The notes under the pieces were generated by a model. The model ran no database searches, was not told where the DNA came from, and saw nothing but the letters and a program-made list of their open reading frames with translations. The translations under genes were made by a program, and so were the position numbers. Of a stretch of 51,709 nt of DNA, positions 1 through 8,935 are shown piece after piece; the first letter of the stretch is position 1, and each line of letters starts with the position of its first letter. This DNA comes from JAMCUI01 sp964520615 (GTDB lineage: Bacteria; Patescibacteriota; Microgenomatia; 2-02-FULL-39-11), in the NCBI GenBank assembly GCA_964520615.1, contig CAZFNL010000090.1, positions 1-51,709 on the forward strand. The letters run 5' to 3'.

Positions 1-149
1 ACTGGTACAGAGGATTAGTAGTGGATTTAGGAATGTGGATGTGTATATCAGGAAGGCAATGCTGGTTTTATTACCACTATCGGTTGCGGTTACCGGCACC
101 GTATTTATTAACAAATACCCACTGCCGTTATCATAGACCCGGAGTAATA
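1..149. other. Unresolved window edge
   Basis: No gene can be assigned with confidence. One plus-strand frame (positions 2-136) is open to a TAG and would encode 44 residues with a hydrophobic stretch, which could be the tail of a membrane protein. An opposing minus-strand frame is also open to the window edge and reads like a secreted-protein fragment. There is not enough sequence to choose between them. Confidence 0.2.
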
Positions 150-179
150 TTGACAAAATCAGTTTATCTAGTGTAATGT
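150..179 (+). promoter_or_regulatory. Promoter, leaderless type
   Basis: A perfect -35 box TTGACA (150-155) is followed after 18 nt by TAATGT (174-179). The ATG of the next gene begins only 6 nt after the -10 box, so the transcript should start at or next to the start codon. No Shine-Dalgarno sequence is visible. Confidence 0.55.
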
Positions 180-185
180 TTATAT

Positions 186-1244
186 ATGGATAAAAAACTG
201 CTTCTTAGTATGCCGATCGTTCTTTTTATTCTCAGCCTTATATTCACCATGCCCAAAATCTACGCGGCAACTTTTGTTATAGATTCTTCGGGCAATGTCC
301 AATATGTAAATAATCCTTCCGGACAAGTTTTGGGTGAAGAAGACGGAGCAAATAATTCCCGGGGAGATAACCAGGATTCTTCTTCATCAAACTCAAATAA
401 CAAAGATAGTCAGAGTAAGAACCAGCAGTCGGCTAACACCATGAGCCAGAATGAATTAAAAATTCAGGTGAAAAGTGAAGATAGTAGTAATGTTCAGGAA
501 CAACAAAAAGAACAGGTTTCAAATAGTGAAAATCAGCAGGAGACTCTGGAACCGTTAAAGGCGCAGGAAAGGGAAATGACGGGACAGGAGACTCAAAATG
601 AGGCATCAGGCGAAGGGAGTCAGACTCAGGAGAGGAATACCGAAAGGGTGGAAAATCAGAATGAGGTGAAGCTGAATATTGAGGATGGTAAATTGAAGAT
701 GGAAGGCGATAAGATAAATGACGCAAGCAATTCTGCCGATGAGCTAGATCTTTTTGAAAACCAAAAAGAAAGAAAGATTACCATAAGACCTGATAGCAAT
801 GAATATCAGATAGAACAACAGGGGATATCCGCAAATACCAAATTCCCTCTCTCTATTGACACAACCAATAATTCACTTATAGTCACTACTCCGGCAGGCA
901 CAAAAGTGGTGGCAATTTTGCCAAAAGCCGCTGTAGACGAACTCTTGCAAAGAGGCATTATTGATGCAGTAAACACTGTCGCGGCTTCTGGTTCAGGTCA
1001 AAATCAGACCAGTTCTTCCGTTTCAGGAAACCTGGTACAGCGGGAGACAAAAGAGAAAATTATGCTAATCAGCCAGAATGGTGATTTGGTATATACCGTT
1101 GACGGACAAAAGAAAGTCAGATTATTGGGTCTTTTCCCGTTTGATGTGAATGTGGTAGCCGATGTTTCAGCCCAAACAGGTAGAGTGACAAATATAAACC
1201 AACCTTTTTTCCTACACTTGTTAGGCTTTCTCTTTCAGAGCTAA
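186..1244 (+). CDS. Secreted or membrane-anchored protein with Q/N/E-rich region
   Basis: Hypothetical 352-residue extracytoplasmic protein. Residues about 5-27 form a signal peptide or N-terminal anchor ending near IYAAT. Residues about 50-190 are low complexity, rich in Gln, Asn, Glu and Ser, with no predicted fold. The C-terminal 140 residues look folded: TTPAGTKVVAILPK and ISQNGDLVYTVDG are beta-strand-like segments, and the protein ends in a hydrophobic stretch (PFFLHLLGFLF) that could be a second membrane contact. I recognise no family. The gene is convergent with the hydrolase gene and separated from it by 10 nt. The start is supported by the promoter 6 nt upstream of the ATG. Confidence 0.7.
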   Translation: MDKKLLLSMPIVLFILSLIFTMPKIYAATFVIDSSGNVQYVNNPSGQVLGEEDGANNSRGDNQDSSSSNSNNKDSQSKNQQSANTMSQNELKIQVKSEDSSNVQEQQKEQVSNSENQQETLEPLKAQEREMTGQETQNEASGEGSQTQERNTERVENQNEVKLNIEDGKLKMEGDKINDASNSADELDLFENQKERKITIRPDSNEYQIEQQGISANTKFPLSIDTTNNSLIVTTPAGTKVVAILPKAAVDELLQRGIIDAVNTVAASGSGQNQTSSSVSGNLVQRETKEKIMLISQNGDLVYTVDGQKKVRLLGLFPFDVNVVADVSAQTGRVTNINQPFFLHLLGFLFQS

Positions 1245-1254
1245 TCAGAAATTA

Positions 1255-2451
1255 TTATATCCTTTTTACGAAGTCTTCAATATCTTCTTGACTGTTATAA
1301 ATTCTTACCGACTTATTTAGTATAAGTTTTTGCCATCCTTTAGCCTTTTTCAGATTAGTTGACCGGCTGTCCAAAACTATTTCCTCCATCTTTTTCCAGT
1401 TGTCGTTATAGTGGATGACGCAAAGGTATTCATTATCCCAAATGCCGAAGTCCAGGTCTTTTACTTTTCCCTCTATTTCTTTATCCAAAAGACATAAAAA
1501 GACTTTTATGCTTCCGTCAATATCCAGTTTAATTTGATCTAAAAGTTTCGGATTCTTCAAATCCTTTTTGTAGCGGACCATAAAAACCCTGATGAAATTT
1601 TTCATTCTCTTTGCGGCTCTTCTGCCGTCGGTGTAATATTTGTCCCGTGGATCCCACTTTGCTTGCCAGGCAGGGAATGTGCAAAATCCCTCTTGTTTCA
1701 GATACTTAAAGTGAAAGACGCCCTCGTCCATAATCTCAGTGGGCTTTAATTTTATGGTTGCTTCCGGTTTTACCCTTTCATATTCCAGGTTGTAAAGCTC
1801 ACGCCGGTGGGCGATATATCTCTGGTAGATGGAAAGATTCAGGCGGGTGGAACAGAGTTCAAAAACAAGGGGGAATTCGTTCAGGTTGACCTCACTGTTG
1901 AGATGTCCGGCACGTCTTACCATAATTATTGAGCTTCCCAGTACTTTGGCAAAAAGAAGGGGATGGGCTTTTTCCACATACGGATCGTTTTCGGAGTAAA
2001 GAACATAGGAAACAGGAATAAGTTTTTGCAGTTTCTCAAAATCAAAATCCGTCTTGTAGAAAGTTTTATTGGCGTGATCAAATTGCCATAGTTTGTGTAA
2101 TTTCAATTCATCCATGAAAGGGCTGACAAATATGGCACTGTCGAGTTTAATATTATATTTATCTACAACATGGAGTATAAAGACCGGTCCAAGCGAGTGG
2201 CCTATAAAGCAGATTTTTTCTTTCCCGAGAATTTTTGGGAGCACTTCATTTTCAAATACTTTCATCCAATTGTAAAGGTTTTGGTATTGGGACGGAACGG
2301 ATGTGCCTTTCCTGGTGAACCGGTTCCAATCTTCCACGGGGAAACGCGGGGCAATTACTGTTTGACCCAAAGCTTCAAGTTTTTCTTTCAGTTCCTGAAA
2401 CCAATTGCTTTCCGGGTTGCTAAAGGCTCCGTGGAATATGACAAATTTCAT
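1255..2451 (-). CDS. RBBP9/YdeN-like serine hydrolase with unknown C-terminal half
   Basis: 398 residues, cytoplasmic (no signal peptide). Residues 1-200 match the RBBP9/YdeN alpha/beta-hydrolase family: an N-terminal strand and turn (FVIFHGAFSNPESNWF), nucleophile elbow GHSLG with Ser86, an acid in SENDPYV (Asp156) and a catalytic His in RRAGHLN (His183). Family members are usually about 190 residues, so residues 200-398 are an extra module. That half is basic and aromatic-rich (for example KWDPRDKYYTDGRR) and I do not recognise it. The substrate is unknown; members are carboxylesterase-like or inactive. The gene stands alone between a convergent and a co-directional neighbour. Confidence 0.75.
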   Translation of the reverse strand: MKFVIFHGAFSNPESNWFQELKEKLEALGQTVIAPRFPVEDWNRFTRKGTSVPSQYQNLYNWMKVFENEVLPKILGKEKICFIGHSLGPVFILHVVDKYNIKLDSAIFVSPFMDELKLHKLWQFDHANKTFYKTDFDFEKLQKLIPVSYVLYSENDPYVEKAHPLLFAKVLGSSIIMVRRAGHLNSEVNLNEFPLVFELCSTRLNLSIYQRYIAHRRELYNLEYERVKPEATIKLKPTEIMDEGVFHFKYLKQEGFCTFPAWQAKWDPRDKYYTDGRRAAKRMKNFIRVFMVRYKKDLKNPKLLDQIKLDIDGSIKVFLCLLDKEIEGKVKDLDFGIWDNEYLCVIHYNDNWKKMEEIVLDSRSTNLKKAKGWQKLILNKSVRIYNSQEDIEDFVKRI

Positions 2452-2661
2452 ATATTGTTGACCGGATTATAAGGTTTTCTGAGATAACCGTCAAACCATA
2501 GTTAATTCCTTAATCCTTCTCAGAAATCCTTCGGGTATACCCTCCGGATGAATGCAAATTTTAGGCTATGCAAGAAGCCTCGGGTTTTAACCCGGGAACT
2601 TTACTTAAAGAATTACGTTCATTTAATAAGAAAATTATTTGGATTTGCAATACTGATCTAT
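2452..2661. other. Intergenic, small hairpin only
   Basis: 210 nt without a credible gene. A 6-bp stem (CGGGTT/AACCCG) lies near 2583-2596, downstream of the minus-strand glycosyltransferase gene. It could be a weak terminator but has no T-tract. Confidence 0.3.
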
Positions 2662-4074
2662 TTATAGTTTATTTTTGGGCAGGATTAGTCCGATATTTCC
2701 ATAAATAGGGGATATGTCCTTACTGTGTTTTTTTGTGACAGGGTAGATAATGTTGTATATGGGCGGTTTATAATTATTGGTCGGTTCCAGGTTGTAAAGA
2801 GTGAAAAAATATTGGTAGCCGTATTGGAAACCGAGAGGATTTATGTATGTAACAGAAAAGTTACCCTGATTACCTTGATTGCGAATGATAGCCTGTACGA
2901 TTTTATCTTTATCATCAAGGGATTTGTCGACACTTATATAGCTCAGATAAATTTTTCTGCCGTTTGCAATCACCACAAAAGATAAAAAAACAAAGGCGAT
3001 TAATTTTGTGTATTTGTTACCAGTCAGACTGATTATAAATCCCGACAAATACAACACAGTCAATGGAATTAATGACAGGTAATAATAGTCAGGAACATGT
3101 CTGGGGTAAAAAAAATAATATATGATTATTACCAAAAATGTTGAACAAAAAAGCCATTTATGGAACTTCTGCTTAAAAACACCATATCGCTTAAAGACAT
3201 AAAATAAAATAAGGAAAAAAATAATATATCCTATTTTATCGGTTATAAAATCAGCGCCGAAAATCCTGAAGAACTGGCCGAAAATATAATTTATTTCAGT
3301 AATAAACTTTATCCACGGATTGACATAATGGCTTTGGCCGGATCCGTTGAACGTATTTAAAAAACGGATTATGTGAACGAAATTATGCCTGAATTCAAAT
3401 AGCACCAGCGGGGAAACAGGAATAAAAAAAGCGATAAATGAGAAAATTATTGTTTTAATTTTGAGACGTACGGGTCTGAATACTGCCGCGACAAAAATCC
3501 AGATGATCAATAAAGGCAATGCCAGTAAATGGCTGGTAAACATCAGTCCGGCCAAAAAAGAAAGCGCAATAAAGGAATTTAGTGATTTTTGATAGTATTT
3601 TATCAGGAAGTAATAAAACCAGAGAGATACTATTTCTGCAGGATAGACCGTTCCTAAAGTCCTATCAAAGACAATAAGATTTATAAGAAACGCCCTGAAA
3701 AAAGCAGCCAACAGGCCTGTTTTCCAGGAAAAAAGATACCTGCCTATTATGAAATAGGATAAAACAGTCGCCAGACCCAAAATCGATTCACCGATGTAAC
3801 CTCCGATTGGATGCAGTTTTGTAAGAAGGTAAAACGGAGTCAGATACAGATAGTGCCACGGCCCCAGAAACATTCCCCCGAAAGATATTTCTGGGCCTGC
3901 CAGAGACAGATGATGGTTCCTGATCAAATTTAAGACGAGGTATGAATTATACTGGTCGTCATATTCAAATGACGCAACGTGTGATAAATGGTAAAATCGT
4001 AAAAGTCCGCCGATAAATAATATGGCAATTATGAATTTATATCTGTTGAGAGCATGTATCAGATGTCCAGTCAT
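2662..4074 (-). CDS. GT39/ArnT-like membrane glycosyltransferase
   Basis: 470-residue polytopic membrane protein of the dolichyl-phosphate-mannose/ArnT (GT-C, GT39 or GT83) type. The first helix (residues 13-32) is followed by the conserved acidic loop FEYDDQYN (Asp39-Asp40), where GT-C enzymes bind the lipid-phosphate sugar, and by GPWHYLYLTP. About ten more hydrophobic helices follow, then a short polar C-terminal part. Such enzymes transfer a sugar from a polyprenyl-phosphate carrier to a protein or lipid on the outer face of the membrane. The acceptor cannot be told. The start ATG sits just before the first helix. It is probably a single-gene transcript. Confidence 0.75.
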   Translation of the reverse strand: MTGHLIHALNRYKFIIAILFIGGLLRFYHLSHVASFEYDDQYNSYLVLNLIRNHHLSLAGPEISFGGMFLGPWHYLYLTPFYLLTKLHPIGGYIGESILGLATVLSYFIIGRYLFSWKTGLLAAFFRAFLINLIVFDRTLGTVYPAEIVSLWFYYFLIKYYQKSLNSFIALSFLAGLMFTSHLLALPLLIIWIFVAAVFRPVRLKIKTIIFSFIAFFIPVSPLVLFEFRHNFVHIIRFLNTFNGSGQSHYVNPWIKFITEINYIFGQFFRIFGADFITDKIGYIIFFLILFYVFKRYGVFKQKFHKWLFCSTFLVIIIYYFFYPRHVPDYYYLSLIPLTVLYLSGFIISLTGNKYTKLIAFVFLSFVVIANGRKIYLSYISVDKSLDDKDKIVQAIIRNQGNQGNFSVTYINPLGFQYGYQYFFTLYNLEPTNNYKPPIYNIIYPVTKKHSKDISPIYGNIGLILPKNKL

Positions 4075-4130
4075 TTTTTTTAATTATAATCGGGATTTTG
4101 TTAAAATCAATTATTGAGAGGAATAATTCA

Positions 4131-5666
4131 TTATCTCTCCGCATATCCGGGGAAAAAGTCGGTTTTAATATTTCCTTTATTTATTCCCATCCCTTTGAGC
4201 ATGTTTTCAATAGATTGGACCATCAGTTGCGGTCCGGAGATGTAGTAGGTTCTGTTACCCCAGTCCGGTACTTCGTTCCATATCATTTCAGGGGTAGGCC
4301 GGCCGACTTTGCCCTTCCAGTTTTGAGGGATGACAGCCGTATCCGTAAGTGAATAAACCGTTCTAACTCCATATTTTTCCGCCTCAGCTAGAGTATCGGC
4401 AAAGTATATATCTTGGATAGTGCGGTTTATGAAGAAAAGGACTATGTTGCATTTTATCTTTTTGTCGACTATATAGCGTATCATACTGCGGAAAGGTGCC
4501 ACGCCCACTCCGCCTGCGATAAAAACCAGGGGTACAGCCGGATTATCCGGCATGACAAAATCACCGGACAGCTGGGCTGCTATAATTTTTTGGTTTGGCA
4601 CGAGGTTATAAAGAGCTTTTTTATAACTGCTTGAGGGGACATAAAATTTTACAGCAATTATGAGGTTTTGCTCAGTGGGTGAGGACGCCAGGCTGAAAGA
4701 TCTTCTGTCGCCTCTATTATCTGAGTTATCGTGTGGCAATGTCCATTCCATATATTGTCCGGGAACATATTTTATTTTGTCCGGCGTATCAAAAATGTAG
4801 GCAAAAGTATCAGGAGACAACTTGAGTTTATTTTTCAGTAAAAGAGACAGTCTGTATTTCGGATTTACTATATATGAATATATATTTCCTATACAAAGCG
4901 CTACTTCCGGTGTCACTACGATTCCAAGAAGGTGAAGTTGGGGAGTGGTATAGAGAAGGGCTGTAAGCGTGCTGTAGCGGCTATGCAATTTTCTGGTTGC
5001 AGGGGAGGTGATAGGCTCAGTCAGCATGACAAAGGTAAAAAAGAAGAGAGCAGTATGCAAGAGACTGTCCTTAAAAGTAGTGATAAGAGAAACGATGGAG
5101 CCGGTATGGAAAATGGCAAAAAGGGAAACAAGCGCCAGGTAGACAATTAGAAATACCGATACCAGTCTCTCCCTTTCAATTTTGCGTACCAGAAGGAGGC
5201 CTCCGGCAATAACAAACGGCAGCATGAACGGAGTTCCCACCCACCATGTGGCTATATGCTCCGGAGATAAAAGCGCCACACCGGCTACAGCCGCCGCTGC
5301 CGGATTGAATATGTGTTTCTTTTCTACAGTAAGAAGATATTTTGAAGCCATTGCAAAACCGGAAGCAAGAATAAGGAAAGAGATGTTGGAGGGGAATTTT
5401 GTTGGGATAATAAGAACAAGTATAAGGGCGGTGATAAGGTAAGACTCCGTATTGGTGGTGGCGTGGAAAAATTTCGAAAAGGCAAGATTTGCGATGTCAC
5501 AAATTAAGATTGCCAAAAGGGTACTGAGTATGATATCCAGCGGCTGGTAAGGTAGAAGACCAAAAAACCCTCCAATTGCTGCCACTCCCACCAACATGAT
5601 AAGGTAGTACAGCGTCAGCCGGTACATGGTGGTTTTATTCAGGGATGAATCGATAAGATTTAGCAT
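4131..5666 (-). CDS. RnfD/NqrB-like membrane domain fused to FAD/NAD(P) reductase
   Basis: About 511 residues. The first ~260 form an RnfD/NqrB-like membrane domain: several helices, the FNPAAAAVAG segment, and TEPITSPATRK, which corresponds to the DPVTSP-type motif of that family. Residues ~285-511 are a ferredoxin-NADP-reductase module: PGQYMEW, FAD-binding RRSFSLASSP, NAD(P)-binding GGVGVAPFRSM and a C-terminal YYISGPQLMV. It should take electrons from NAD(P)H through FAD into the membrane. The two upstream genes supply an extracytoplasmic FMN protein and its flavin transferase, so the three probably form one electron-export pathway. The first in-frame start is TTG at 5681, but ATG at 5664-5666 is more likely. 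No Fe-S subunits (RnfB, RnfC, NqrF) are encoded nearby. Confidence 0.85.
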   Translation of the reverse strand: MLNLIDSSLNKTTMYRLTLYYLIMLVGVAAIGGFFGLLPYQPLDIILSTLLAILICDIANLAFSKFFHATTNTESYLITALILVLIIPTKFPSNISFLILASGFAMASKYLLTVEKKHIFNPAAAAVAGVALLSPEHIATWWVGTPFMLPFVIAGGLLLVRKIERERLVSVFLIVYLALVSLFAIFHTGSIVSLITTFKDSLLHTALFFFTFVMLTEPITSPATRKLHSRYSTLTALLYTTPQLHLLGIVVTPEVALCIGNIYSYIVNPKYRLSLLLKNKLKLSPDTFAYIFDTPDKIKYVPGQYMEWTLPHDNSDNRGDRRSFSLASSPTEQNLIIAVKFYVPSSSYKKALYNLVPNQKIIAAQLSGDFVMPDNPAVPLVFIAGGVGVAPFRSMIRYIVDKKIKCNIVLFFINRTIQDIYFADTLAEAEKYGVRTVYSLTDTAVIPQNWKGKVGRPTPEMIWNEVPDWGNRTYYISGPQLMVQSIENMLKGMGINKGNIKTDFFPGYAER

Positions 5667-5765
5667 ATAAAATAATTTCAAATCTTAAATCTTAAAACTC
5701 AAAACCACATCTTAAAACTAATAATCTAGAGAGATTTTACATTTGGATTTGATGTTTGAGCTTTT

Positions 5766-5796
5766 CCCGTCGCTAGCGGGATCCCGCTGAGGCGGG
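5766..5796. repeat. Tandem GC-rich mini-hairpins
   Basis: Two adjacent hairpins in an otherwise AT-rich spacer: CCCG/CGGG around TCGCTAG, then CCCGC/GCGGG around TGAG. It lies between apbE and the reductase gene within the operon. It may act as a processing or stability element, or be a REP-like repeat. Confidence 0.5.
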
Positions 5797-5809
5797 AGAG
5801 ATTTGAGAT

Positions 5810-6550
5810 TTAATTGATTAGATAATTTTCAAATCCTCTTGTAAATATTGCTTTTTTATCTTTTGTCACCATATAAGCCTCAAAGCCGGGTAGGTCTGCG
5901 ATAAACCCGATACCCTCTTCACCCATGGCAAATGCGGCTGTGGCAAACCTGTCGGCTTCATACGCGTCTGGACCGATGACGGATATCGCGGCTATCTCAT
6001 CAGCTGTTTTTGCCTTTATGGGGTTGTATATATGGTTGCCCCGGATGTAAGTACCGGAGGTGGCGATACCTTTACCGGAGAGATAAAGTACTTTGATGAT
6101 CTCCCTTTTATTGAAGGGATTTTGTAGGCCTACAGACCATTTCTCTTTTTGGGAATTATACCCCTGGATCTCTATATCTCCTCCGATTTCCACGAAAAAA
6201 TTCCTGTACCCTTTGTCCAGAAGCATCTCGGCGCCTTTTTTTATGGCGTAGCCTTTGACGATACCAGATGGGTCAAGTTTGCCGCCGATACGGATGTCAA
6301 AATATCCTAGTGTTTCGTTTTGAGTCTTTTGGCATAATGAAAGGATTAATTTCATCTCCGGGCTGAAGTCTTTTTCTTTTATCTCCCCGCGGTTTATCCT
6401 TTCCATCTCGCTGCCGCTTTTATAAGTACTGAAACGTTGATCAATCCGGCGGAAATAATTAAATACGGAGTTGATATCCCTTTCTTTTGCATTTTGATCC
6501 GCAATTTCAACGGTTGAGGGCATTCCCATTATAAGAGCCTGTTTTTTCAT
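5810..6550 (-). CDS. apbE: ApbE-family FAD:protein FMN transferase
   Basis: 246 residues, shorter than typical ApbE (about 320-350), and without an evident signal peptide or lipobox. Family signatures are clear: an N-terminal GMPSTVEI strand, FSTYKSGSEMERIN, DPSGIVKGYAI, FFVEIGGDIEIQG, ATSGTYIRGNHIYNP (Mg/FAD site) and the C-terminal ADRFATAAFAMG. ApbE cleaves FAD and attaches FMN through a phosphoester to a Ser or Thr of a target flavoprotein. The obvious target is the FMN-binding protein encoded 1 nt upstream, which carries the motif SGASDTS. Part of the operon running from the FMN-binding protein to the reductase fusion. Confidence 0.9.
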   Translation of the reverse strand: MKKQALIMGMPSTVEIADQNAKERDINSVFNYFRRIDQRFSTYKSGSEMERINRGEIKEKDFSPEMKLILSLCQKTQNETLGYFDIRIGGKLDPSGIVKGYAIKKGAEMLLDKGYRNFFVEIGGDIEIQGYNSQKEKWSVGLQNPFNKREIIKVLYLSGKGIATSGTYIRGNHIYNPIKAKTADEIAAISVIGPDAYEADRFATAAFAMGEEGIGFIADLPGFEAYMVTKDKKAIFTRGFENYLIN

Positions 6551-6551
6551 A

Positions 6552-7106
6552 TTAATGTGCCTGGCTTAACGCGTTAGAAAGCGATTGCTGAAAAGCCATG
6601 CTGGTATCGGAAGCTCCTGAGATAATATTCACATTGGCTGATTGGGCCTGCAGAGTTTCCTGTTTCAGATAAGGCATGGCCTGGCTATTTATAAATCTTG
6701 ATGTGCCATTGTCATTGGGGTACTGGAGGAAGGCGACATCACTTATTTTCCCTCCGGAGATATTTACCTGTACCTGAACATTGCCGTAGTAAGCGTCTTC
6801 CACACTGCCTGTATAGGTGCCGTCTTTGTATTGGCCGCTAGTCGGTTGTATTGTTGGTTGGGGACGGGAGGATTGGTTGGCGGCTGGTTGCTTGTTGTTG
6901 GTTGTTGAGGAATTGTTTTGAGAAGAAACCGGATCGTTGGATATATTGGAATTTGTATTGTTGGATTGCGGATTATTTTGGTTTGAAGGTAGAGTCTGGA
7001 TGTTGTCAACAACCGGTTGAGGTGTTTCATCCACTCTGGCATTTTTCAATATTACCAGGAGGAAAAAGACTGACATGACTATAGTGATCTGCAAATATTT
7101 TCTCAT
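6552..7106 (-). CDS. Extracytoplasmic FMN-binding domain protein (RnfG/NqrC-like)
   Basis: 184 residues. Residues 6-20 form an N-terminal membrane anchor, residues 30-90 an Asn/Gln/Ser/Pro-rich linker, and residues 92-184 an FMN-binding domain: DGTYTGSVEDAYYGNVQVQV, ISGGKISDV and SGASDTS (163-169). The last matches the flavinylation motif SGAT-x-TS with Ser in place of the usual acceptor Thr. FMN would be attached covalently by the neighbouring ApbE. The protein should carry electrons outside the cytoplasmic membrane, receiving them from the RnfD-like fusion. It follows the sensor kinase gene by about 100 nt and has its own promoter with a direct-repeat operator, so it can be induced separately from the two-component genes. 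Confidence 0.88.
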   Translation of the reverse strand: MRKYLQITIVMSVFFLLVILKNARVDETPQPVVDNIQTLPSNQNNPQSNNTNSNISNDPVSSQNNSSTTNNKQPAANQSSRPQPTIQPTSGQYKDGTYTGSVEDAYYGNVQVQVNISGGKISDVAFLQYPNDNGTSRFINSQAMPYLKQETLQAQSANVNIISGASDTSMAFQQSLSNALSQAH

Positions 7107-7184
7107 ACCGCTTGATTTAATATAATCTTACTGAGTTATTGCTTAAAAAGAATTGAGCGTTAAGCGCAACTTCTTCACGAACCG

Positions 7185-7217
7185 ATTATAGCCTCATATC
7201 ATGAAGAATTTATGAAG
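7185..7217 (-). promoter_or_regulatory. Response-regulator operator and promoter of the flavin module
   Basis: Direct repeats CATGAAG (7200-7206) and TATGAAG (7211-7217) are offset by 11 bp, one helical turn, as in OmpR/PhoB-type sites. Reading the minus strand, the repeat nearer the gene is followed after exactly 10 nt by TATAAT (7185-7190). This places the repeats over the -35 position, the layout of an activator-dependent promoter. The site overlaps the end of the kinase gene and lies ~80 nt upstream of the FMN-binding protein gene. The same layout occurs at 8936-8968. Confidence 0.65.
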
Positions 7218-8259
7218 CGGAAATCGGCAGATTTATTTCAAATATTGTCCCCACGCCTTCAGCGCTTTCCACTTTTATTTCCCCTTTATGTTTCTCAATG
7301 ATCGCTTTTGTGATCGGTAGCCCGAGACCGCTTCCTCCGCCGGCATTTTGGTTACGACTGTTATCAGCACGGTAAAACCTGTCGAATATATAGGAAAGTT
7401 TATTCTTGGGTATGCCGATACCGGTATCGGAGACAGTGATGATGGCTGTATGACCGGATTTATTGAGACTGATTGTTATAGTTCCATTCTTTTTGTTATA
7501 GTCTGTTGCATTTTTCAGGACATTGTAGATGGCACGGATAAGGGAGTCTTTGTCGCCAGCTACATACATATCTTCTCTGGATATATTTTTCAGTTTGATA
7601 GTGACTTGTTTTGATTTAGCATAAGCTGCGAGATTTTTAGCTGACGATTCCAGAATTTTTGTCAAGCTGACTCTTGTTGTTGAAGGGTAATATTTATCAG
7701 TATTGTCCAGGCGGGATAGAAGAAGCAGGTCGTTTACCAGTTTTGTCATGCGGTTGACTTCCTCAAGATTGCTTTCAGTCTCCCTTTTATAGGCATTGCT
7801 TTGCATATTTTTTGCGTTTAGTGTCACTTCCATATTGGCTTTCAGGATAGAGAGGGGAGTGCGCAGTTCGTGTGAGGCGTCCGACAGAAAGCGCTTTTCC
7901 TCATTCATCATTTTCTGTATGGGAGAAAGAGTAATGCGGGCCAAAAGGTAGCTTACTGCCCCGACAAATATGAGGATGCCGATGTTTACCACTACCAATA
8001 TCGTACCAAGTTCGTCCTGGGCCTCATTTATAAAATATTCTTCCTGGTTCTCGGTGGTGGCATGGCGCTCTGCCGTCGCTTGTATATTTCTGCCGAAACT
8101 GAAAAATATTATTTGGCTGAAAACAAAAAGGATGACGGCAATAATGGCAATATAGATGACAGTGAGGCGGATGCTGGCTGAAAGAAACATGTTATTTCTC
8201 AGGGTGTTTATGAATCGCCTGAGGGAAAAATCTGGGGCGGGTGTATTGCTTTTTTCCAT
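7210..8259 (-). CDS. Two-component sensor histidine kinase
   Basis: 349 residues. Membrane helices lie at about 32-54 and 86-107, with only ~30 extracytoplasmic residues between them, so the signal may be sensed in the membrane or through a partner. The HisKA segment is FLSDASHELRTPLS with phospho-acceptor His130. The ATPase domain has the N box at Asn250 (NVLKNATDY), G1 DTGIGIP (278-284), F box IFDRFYR and G2 GGSGLGLPI (308-316). The regulator gene ends 2 nt upstream, so the pair is co-transcribed. Downstream genes are the flavin electron-transfer module, which makes envelope redox state a reasonable but unproven signal. Confidence 0.93.
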   Translation of the reverse strand: MEKSNTPAPDFSLRRFINTLRNNMFLSASIRLTVIYIAIIAVILFVFSQIIFFSFGRNIQATAERHATTENQEEYFINEAQDELGTILVVVNIGILIFVGAVSYLLARITLSPIQKMMNEEKRFLSDASHELRTPLSILKANMEVTLNAKNMQSNAYKRETESNLEEVNRMTKLVNDLLLLSRLDNTDKYYPSTTRVSLTKILESSAKNLAAYAKSKQVTIKLKNISREDMYVAGDKDSLIRAIYNVLKNATDYNKKNGTITISLNKSGHTAIITVSDTGIGIPKNKLSYIFDRFYRADNSRNQNAGGGSGLGLPITKAIIEKHKGEIKVESAEGVGTIFEINLPISAS

Positions 8260-8261
8260 AA

Positions 8262-8927
8262 TCAGTCTTTAAGCTTATAACCGATTCCGCGGACCGTCTC
8301 AATCTCTTTGGCGTATCGCCCTTTGAGCTTCTTCCTAAGGTTCTTTATATGCACGTCAACAGCGTTGCTGAAAGAGTCATAGGACATATCCCAGACGTGG
8401 TCAAGGATTTGCTCACGATCCAGGGCGATATTTTTATTGCGCAGAAGATATTCCAGAAGTCTGAATTCGCGCAGTGTCAACTTAATTTCCTTACCATTAA
8501 TTGTGACCGTTTGGGTGCGTGTATCAAGGATCAAATCACCTGATTTAAGGATAGGAGGCAGAGTTTCGCGCGGCCGCCTAAGAAGCGCCCTGACGCGGGC
8601 CAGAAGTTCGGTAAATTCAAAAGGTTTGACTATATAGTCATCCCCGCCGCTGTCAAGTCCCGCAATTTTGTCTTCCAGAGTGTCTTTTGCGGTAAGGAAT
8701 AAAACCGGAGTATGGATACCGTTTTGCCTGAGGTTTTTGCAAAGAGACAAGCCGTCTTTTTCCGGCAGCATGATGTCGAGGATGATGAGGTCATAAGCCT
8801 CGTTTTCGGCAAAAAGCTCGCCTTCTTTTCCGTTGAAAGCGCTGTCAACTGCATAGCCTTTCTGTTGCAGGCCTTTTTTTATGATAAGGTTTAGTTTTGC
8901 TTCATCCTCAATAACCAGTATCCGCAT
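8262..8927 (-). CDS. OmpR/PhoB-family response regulator
   Basis: 221 residues with receiver and winged-helix domains. The receiver has the acidic pair Glu7-Asp8, phospho-acceptor Asp51 (LIILDIMLPEKDG), a Thr switch in FLTAKD and Lys101 (YIVKPFEF). The C-terminal winged helix is typical of the OmpR/PhoB class (LTLREFRLLEYLL, VDVHIKNLRKKL, TVRGIGYKL). First gene of the two-component operon. Its promoter carries the same 11-bp-spaced direct repeat as the flavin module promoter, suggesting autoregulation plus control of the electron-transfer genes. The ATG lies 8 nt after the -10 box, so the mRNA is probably leaderless. Confidence 0.94.
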   Translation of the reverse strand: MRILVIEDEAKLNLIIKKGLQQKGYAVDSAFNGKEGELFAENEAYDLIILDIMLPEKDGLSLCKNLRQNGIHTPVLFLTAKDTLEDKIAGLDSGGDDYIVKPFEFTELLARVRALLRRPRETLPPILKSGDLILDTRTQTVTINGKEIKLTLREFRLLEYLLRNKNIALDREQILDHVWDMSYDSFSNAVDVHIKNLRKKLKGRYAKEIETVRGIGYKLKD

Positions 8928-8935
8928 ATGTTGAA

